From positions 1 through 16,831 of the forward strand of contig JAIDKP010000364.1 in NCBI GenBank assembly GCA_029051445.1: a DNA stretch of 16,831 nt, in the 5' to 3' direction. Positions 13,936-16,831 of the stretch are shown in pieces (position 1 is the first letter of the stretch; every line of letters begins with the position of its first letter). This DNA comes from Muribaculaceae bacterium (GTDB lineage: Bacteria; Bacteroidota; Bacteroidia; Bacteroidales; Muribaculaceae). Both the position numbers and the translations under genes were made by a program. Under the pieces are notes generated by a model that had not been told where the DNA came from, made no database searches, and saw only the letters and a program-made list of their open reading frames with translations.

Positions 13936-14877
13936 ATGAAAATAAGTCGGATCACAATAGCAGCGAGTGCAGCACTTGCCGCTATCATGTGGACAGGATG
14001 CGCCGGCGACAAAAACGCCACAGCACCCGAGGAGCAGCCAAACTATGTCGACATCAAGACTATGACTGACCTCAGCGAATACTTCAAATACAGCCCGGAC
14101 CGCGGAACGGTAATTTCCGGACACCGCGGCGGCATGGTGACCGGATATCCGGAGAACAGCATCGAATCCTTTGAAAAGACCTTGTCGCTGATGCCGTCGT
14201 TTTTTGAGATCGATCCACGCCTCACGGCCGACTCGGTGATCGTGCTTATGCATGATGCGAAACTCGACCGCACGACAACCGGCAAAGGACGCGTGGGCGA
14301 TTACACATACAAAGAGCTGCAGCAGTTCAACCTTGTCGACCGCGAGGGCAATGTGACTCCCTACAAGATACCGACACTCGAGGAGTGCATCGCATGGAGC
14401 CAGGGCAAGTGTGTGCTGAATCTCGACATCAAGGATGTACCCACAAAGACCATGACCGATTTCCTCAAGAAACAGGGTGTGGCAAACGTGATATACACAG
14501 TGTGGCGTCCCGACCAAGTACTCGAATATCTTAAGGCTGACCCTAACGCGACATTCTCGATATGGTGTCGCCAACCGGAAGAGCTCGACGCATATGACGC
14601 CGCCGGCATTCCCTGGGAACGCGTGATGGTGGGCTATGTGGGCGCTACGATGGATCAGGCAAAACAACGCCTCTACGACGGCCTACACGAGCGTGGAGTC
14701 ATGTGCATGATCTCGGTGGCCCCGACACACGACGTATGCCTAAACAACGACTGCAAGGTCGAGGGATACAAAACGGAGTTTGAGACTTTTATGCGTCCCG
14801 ATATTGTAGAGACCGACTACCCCTATCTGTTCATGCGACTCGATCAGGAGAAAGCTCCCATAGAGCGTAAACTATAA
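13936..14877 (+). CDS. Glycerophosphodiester phosphodiesterase lipoprotein
   Basis: A 313-residue protein of the GDPD family, which hydrolyses glycerophosphodiesters to glycerol phosphate and an alcohol. The family signature is visible: SGHRGGMVTGYPENS (His63, Arg64, Glu73, Asn74), FEIDPRLTADSVIVLMHD (metal ligands Glu91 and Asp93; His106), DRTTTGKG and LNLDIK. The N-terminus is a lipoprotein signal, MKISRIT..., ending WTGC with Cys22; Trp at -3 is unusual but the rest fits. It should therefore be exported and membrane-anchored, in periplasm or on the surface. The start is the ATG at 13936; an in-frame ATG at 13876 lies inside ruvA and would bury the signal peptide. Only 4 bp separate it from the glycerol-phosphate dehydrogenase gene. 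Substrate is not determinable. Confidence 0.88.
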   Translation: MKISRITIAASAALAAIMWTGCAGDKNATAPEEQPNYVDIKTMTDLSEYFKYSPDRGTVISGHRGGMVTGYPENSIESFEKTLSLMPSFFEIDPRLTADSVIVLMHDAKLDRTTTGKGRVGDYTYKELQQFNLVDREGNVTPYKIPTLEECIAWSQGKCVLNLDIKDVPTKTMTDFLKKQGVANVIYTVWRPDQVLEYLKADPNATFSIWCRQPEELDAYDAAGIPWERVMVGYVGATMDQAKQRLYDGLHERGVMCMISVAPTHDVCLNNDCKVEGYKTEFETFMRPDIVETDYPYLFMRLDQEKAPIERKL

Positions 14878-14881
14878 TAAC

Positions 14882-16201
14882 ATGACTACGATAGAGGAAG
14901 TACTCGCACGCGCAACCGACACCAAGACACTGCGCATAGGCGACAGCATAATCGGCGAAGCAGCCGATCTGTTCAAAGAGGTTTTTCCCGGGAAAAGACC
15001 AGTCATCATCGCCGATCCCACAACATGGCTTGTCGCCGGCGAAAAAACACATCAGAGCTTCATAGAGGCAGGTCTTAACCCCGACAAACCACACATAATC
15101 AGCGACGAGGGACTGCACGCCGAATGGAAATATATCGAAGAGCTTGACAAGGTGCTGGCTGCAACCGACGCAATAGGCGTTGCAGTGGGATCAGGCACTA
15201 TCAACGACCTGACCAAACTCAGCTCACACCACTGCGGTAAACGATATATGACAGTAGCTACCGCAGCATCCATGGACGGCTACACTGCATACGGGGCATC
15301 GATCACCCGCGACGGAGCCAAACAGACATTCAGCTGCCCGGCTCCCCTCGCACTGCTTGCCGATGTAGCGATCATCGCCGCAGCACCGCCGGAAATGACC
15401 GCAAGCGGCTATGCCGATCTGTTTGCAAAAATTCCGGCAGGAGCCGACTGGATTATTTCTGATGCGCTCGGCATAGAACCCATCGATGCTTTCTCGTTCG
15501 GCATCGTGCAGGACGGACTGAAACTCGCGCTCAGCGATCCCGAAGGTGTCAGAGCAGGAAACAAAGACTGCATCAGACGACTTATTGAAGGTCTTGTGCT
15601 AAGCGGTTTTGCCATGCAGACGCATAAGACGAGCCGGCCGGCATCGGGTGCCGACCACCAGTTCTCGCATCTGTGGAACATGGAAAACCACGTGATGAGA
15701 AACGGCCAAGCACCTTCCCACGGTTTTCAGGTGAGCATCGGCATGCTCATGTCGACAGCACTATACCGGCAACTTCTTGATGAAGATATCGAAACTCTCG
15801 ACGTTGAAAAATGTGTTTCAGCATGGCCTACTCTCGATGAGGCACAAAGAGAGGCCAGAAGCATGTTTGCCGATACTGATTTCCCCACTATCGGCGAGAC
15901 CGAGATCACTGCAAAATATGTCGACCGCGACGCTCTGCGAGATCAGCTGAACAGCCTGAAAAGCAACTGGACAGAGATAAAGAGACGTCTTGAAGCACAA
16001 ATCATACCCTATGAAGAGGCAAAAGCACGCCTTGAAGCTGTGGGAGCACCTGTAGAGCCTGAGCAGATCGACATAAGCCGCCAACGCCTGCGCGACAGCT
16101 TTCTGCGCGCACAACAAATACGTCGCCGCTTCACCATACTTGATATCGCTGTGCGTACCTGCCTTCTCGACAAGTGGCTCGACAAAATATTCAAGGTATG
16201 A
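14882..16201 (+). CDS. sn-glycerol-1-phosphate dehydrogenase (EgsA/AraM family)
   Basis: A 439-residue NAD(P)-dependent, metal-dependent dehydrogenase of the iron-alcohol-dehydrogenase fold, AraM/EgsA type, which interconverts dihydroxyacetone phosphate and sn-glycerol 1-phosphate. The nucleotide-binding loop is GSGTINDLTK (103-112), followed by TAASMDGYTA (127-136). The three metal ligands are Asp179 (GYADLFAK), His259 (GADHQFSH) and His280 (PSHGFQV). It is longer than B. subtilis EgsA (about 394 residues), with a helical, charged C-terminal part. It follows the GDPD gene by 4 bp and is surely co-transcribed with it. Direction and exact substrate (G1P or another polyol phosphate) are not proven. 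The stop overlaps the convergent kinase gene by 11 bp. Confidence 0.85.
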   Translation: MTTIEEVLARATDTKTLRIGDSIIGEAADLFKEVFPGKRPVIIADPTTWLVAGEKTHQSFIEAGLNPDKPHIISDEGLHAEWKYIEELDKVLAATDAIGVAVGSGTINDLTKLSSHHCGKRYMTVATAASMDGYTAYGASITRDGAKQTFSCPAPLALLADVAIIAAAPPEMTASGYADLFAKIPAGADWIISDALGIEPIDAFSFGIVQDGLKLALSDPEGVRAGNKDCIRRLIEGLVLSGFAMQTHKTSRPASGADHQFSHLWNMENHVMRNGQAPSHGFQVSIGMLMSTALYRQLLDEDIETLDVEKCVSAWPTLDEAQREARSMFADTDFPTIGETEITAKYVDRDALRDQLNSLKSNWTEIKRRLEAQIIPYEEAKARLEAVGAPVEPEQIDISRQRLRDSFLRAQQIRRRFTILDIAVRTCLLDKWLDKIFKV

Positions 16202-16831
16202 TAATCCGGAATGTGGTGCCCTGCCCCACAACCGACGACAGCACCACAATGCTTCCACGATGATAGTCGCAGACTATGCGCCGTGCAAGCGACAGGCCGA
16301 GCCCCCATCCCTTACCTTTGGTAGTATATCCCGCACTGAAAACGGTTTTCCATTTTTGGCGCGGGATTCCTTTTCCCGTATCAGCGACATCGATAACGGC
16401 GCCTTTATCACATTGAGAGAGAGTGATCGTGACGGCACCGGCTCCGTCCATCGCATCGGCAGCGTTTTTAATAAGATTTTCAAGCACCCACCGCAAGAGC
16501 TCCGGTGATCCGCCGACAGTTACCGCGCCGTCAGCCACGACTACCGATATGGCGATCTCCGACGACAGGCGTCGGTTCATATACCGCACAACACTCCCGA
16601 TCAGCTCCTGAAGATTCACAGGCTTTAAAACCGGGCAGGCACCGATTTTTGAAAAACGGTCGGAAACATCTGACAGGCGCATGACATCTCTCTCCATCTC
16701 CATAATGATCCCGTTGGCCGAAGCCGGCGCATGTTGAGCATCGGCTTTCAGACATTCGATCCAGCCCATCAGCGAAGATATAGGGGTGCCAAGCTGGTGG
16801 GCAGTCTCACGCGATAGTCCGACCCATATAC
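16191..16831 (-). CDS. Sensor histidine kinase, C-terminal part (cut by window edge)
   Basis: The 3' part of a two-component sensor kinase gene; the 5' end lies beyond the right edge and the frame is open to the last base. The first visible residues, WVGLSRETAHQLGTPISSL, are the HisKA H-box with the phosphoacceptor His about 11 residues in. The HATPase domain follows with the N box (LENLIKNAADAM), G1 (DTGKGIP), F/G2 (FSAGYTTKGKGWGLGLSLAR) and a final GQGTTFRI, after which the protein ends. No receiver domain follows. An ATG at 16769 lies inside the HisKA helix and is not the start. Sensor domain, partner regulator and signal are unknown. Confidence 0.93.
   Translation of the reverse strand, partial: IWVGLSRETAHQLGTPISSLMGWIECLKADAQHAPASANGIIMEMERDVMRLSDVSDRFSKIGACPVLKPVNLQELIGSVVRYMNRRLSSEIAISVVVADGAVTVGGSPELLRWVLENLIKNAADAMDGAGAVTITLSQCDKGAVIDVADTGKGIPRQKWKTVFSAGYTTKGKGWGLGLSLARRIVCDYHRGSIVVLSSVVGQGTTFRIIIP

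Noticed and set aside
13915..14667. 250-codon open frame on the minus strand opposite the GDPD gene
   Set aside because: It is antisense to a gene with a complete GDPD signature; there is no promoter or family resemblance.
1..16831. CRISPR array, prophage, transposon or antiviral defence genes
   Set aside because: No regularly spaced repeats, no transposase, integrase or phage proteins, and no defence domains are seen; almost all coding space is taken by housekeeping genes.

Overview
The window looks like a chromosomal segment of a Bacteroidales bacterium, probably from a gut lineage such as Muribaculaceae (the family is an inference from overall resemblance). Reasons: promoters fit the Bacteroidetes pattern TTTG-N19-21-TAnnTTTG, starts lack Shine-Dalgarno sequences, the coaX / outer-membrane protein / lptC / gldE gene order is typical of the phylum, and there is a Bacteroidetes-type 633-residue SpeA. 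Most genes are housekeeping. No transposase, integrase, CRISPR array, tRNA or rRNA is visible.

Layout. Positions 1-288 are non-coding. They hold the terminator of the first gene, a 13-bp tandem repeat, and what looks like the control region of a leftward gene beyond the left edge (perfect -7 box, C10 tract, 9-bp dyad). Next, all on the minus strand, come a secreted beta-helix (pectate-lyase-like) protein, fabF and acpP. A long tight minus-strand run then reads coaX, outer-membrane barrel protein, lptC, gldE, speA, truA (10160 down to 3459), with ATGA overlaps at two junctions and gaps of 14-25 bp elsewhere. Upstream of it is a separately transcribed minus-strand CoA-transferase gene (11788-10292) with its own hairpin terminator.

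From 11965 the plus strand carries miaB, ruvA (4-bp overlap), a glycerophosphodiester phosphodiesterase lipoprotein and a glycerol-1-phosphate dehydrogenase (4-bp gap). The last gene ends tail-to-tail, with an 11-bp overlap, against a partial minus-strand histidine kinase that runs off the right edge.

How the genes relate: acpP and fabF serve fatty-acid elongation. coaX makes 4'-phosphopantothenate for CoA, the source of the ACP prosthetic group. The barrel protein, LptC and GldE belong to the envelope. SpeA makes agmatine for polyamines. TruA and MiaB modify tRNA. The CoA-transferase fits acetate/succinate/propionate fermentation. The GDPD and G1P dehydrogenase genes together suggest handling of glycerol phosphate. 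I do not see a clearly new system. The most interesting items are the mirror-image face-to-face promoters between the CoA-transferase and miaB, the possible homopolymer-tuned promoter at the left edge, and the GDPD-G1P dehydrogenase pair.
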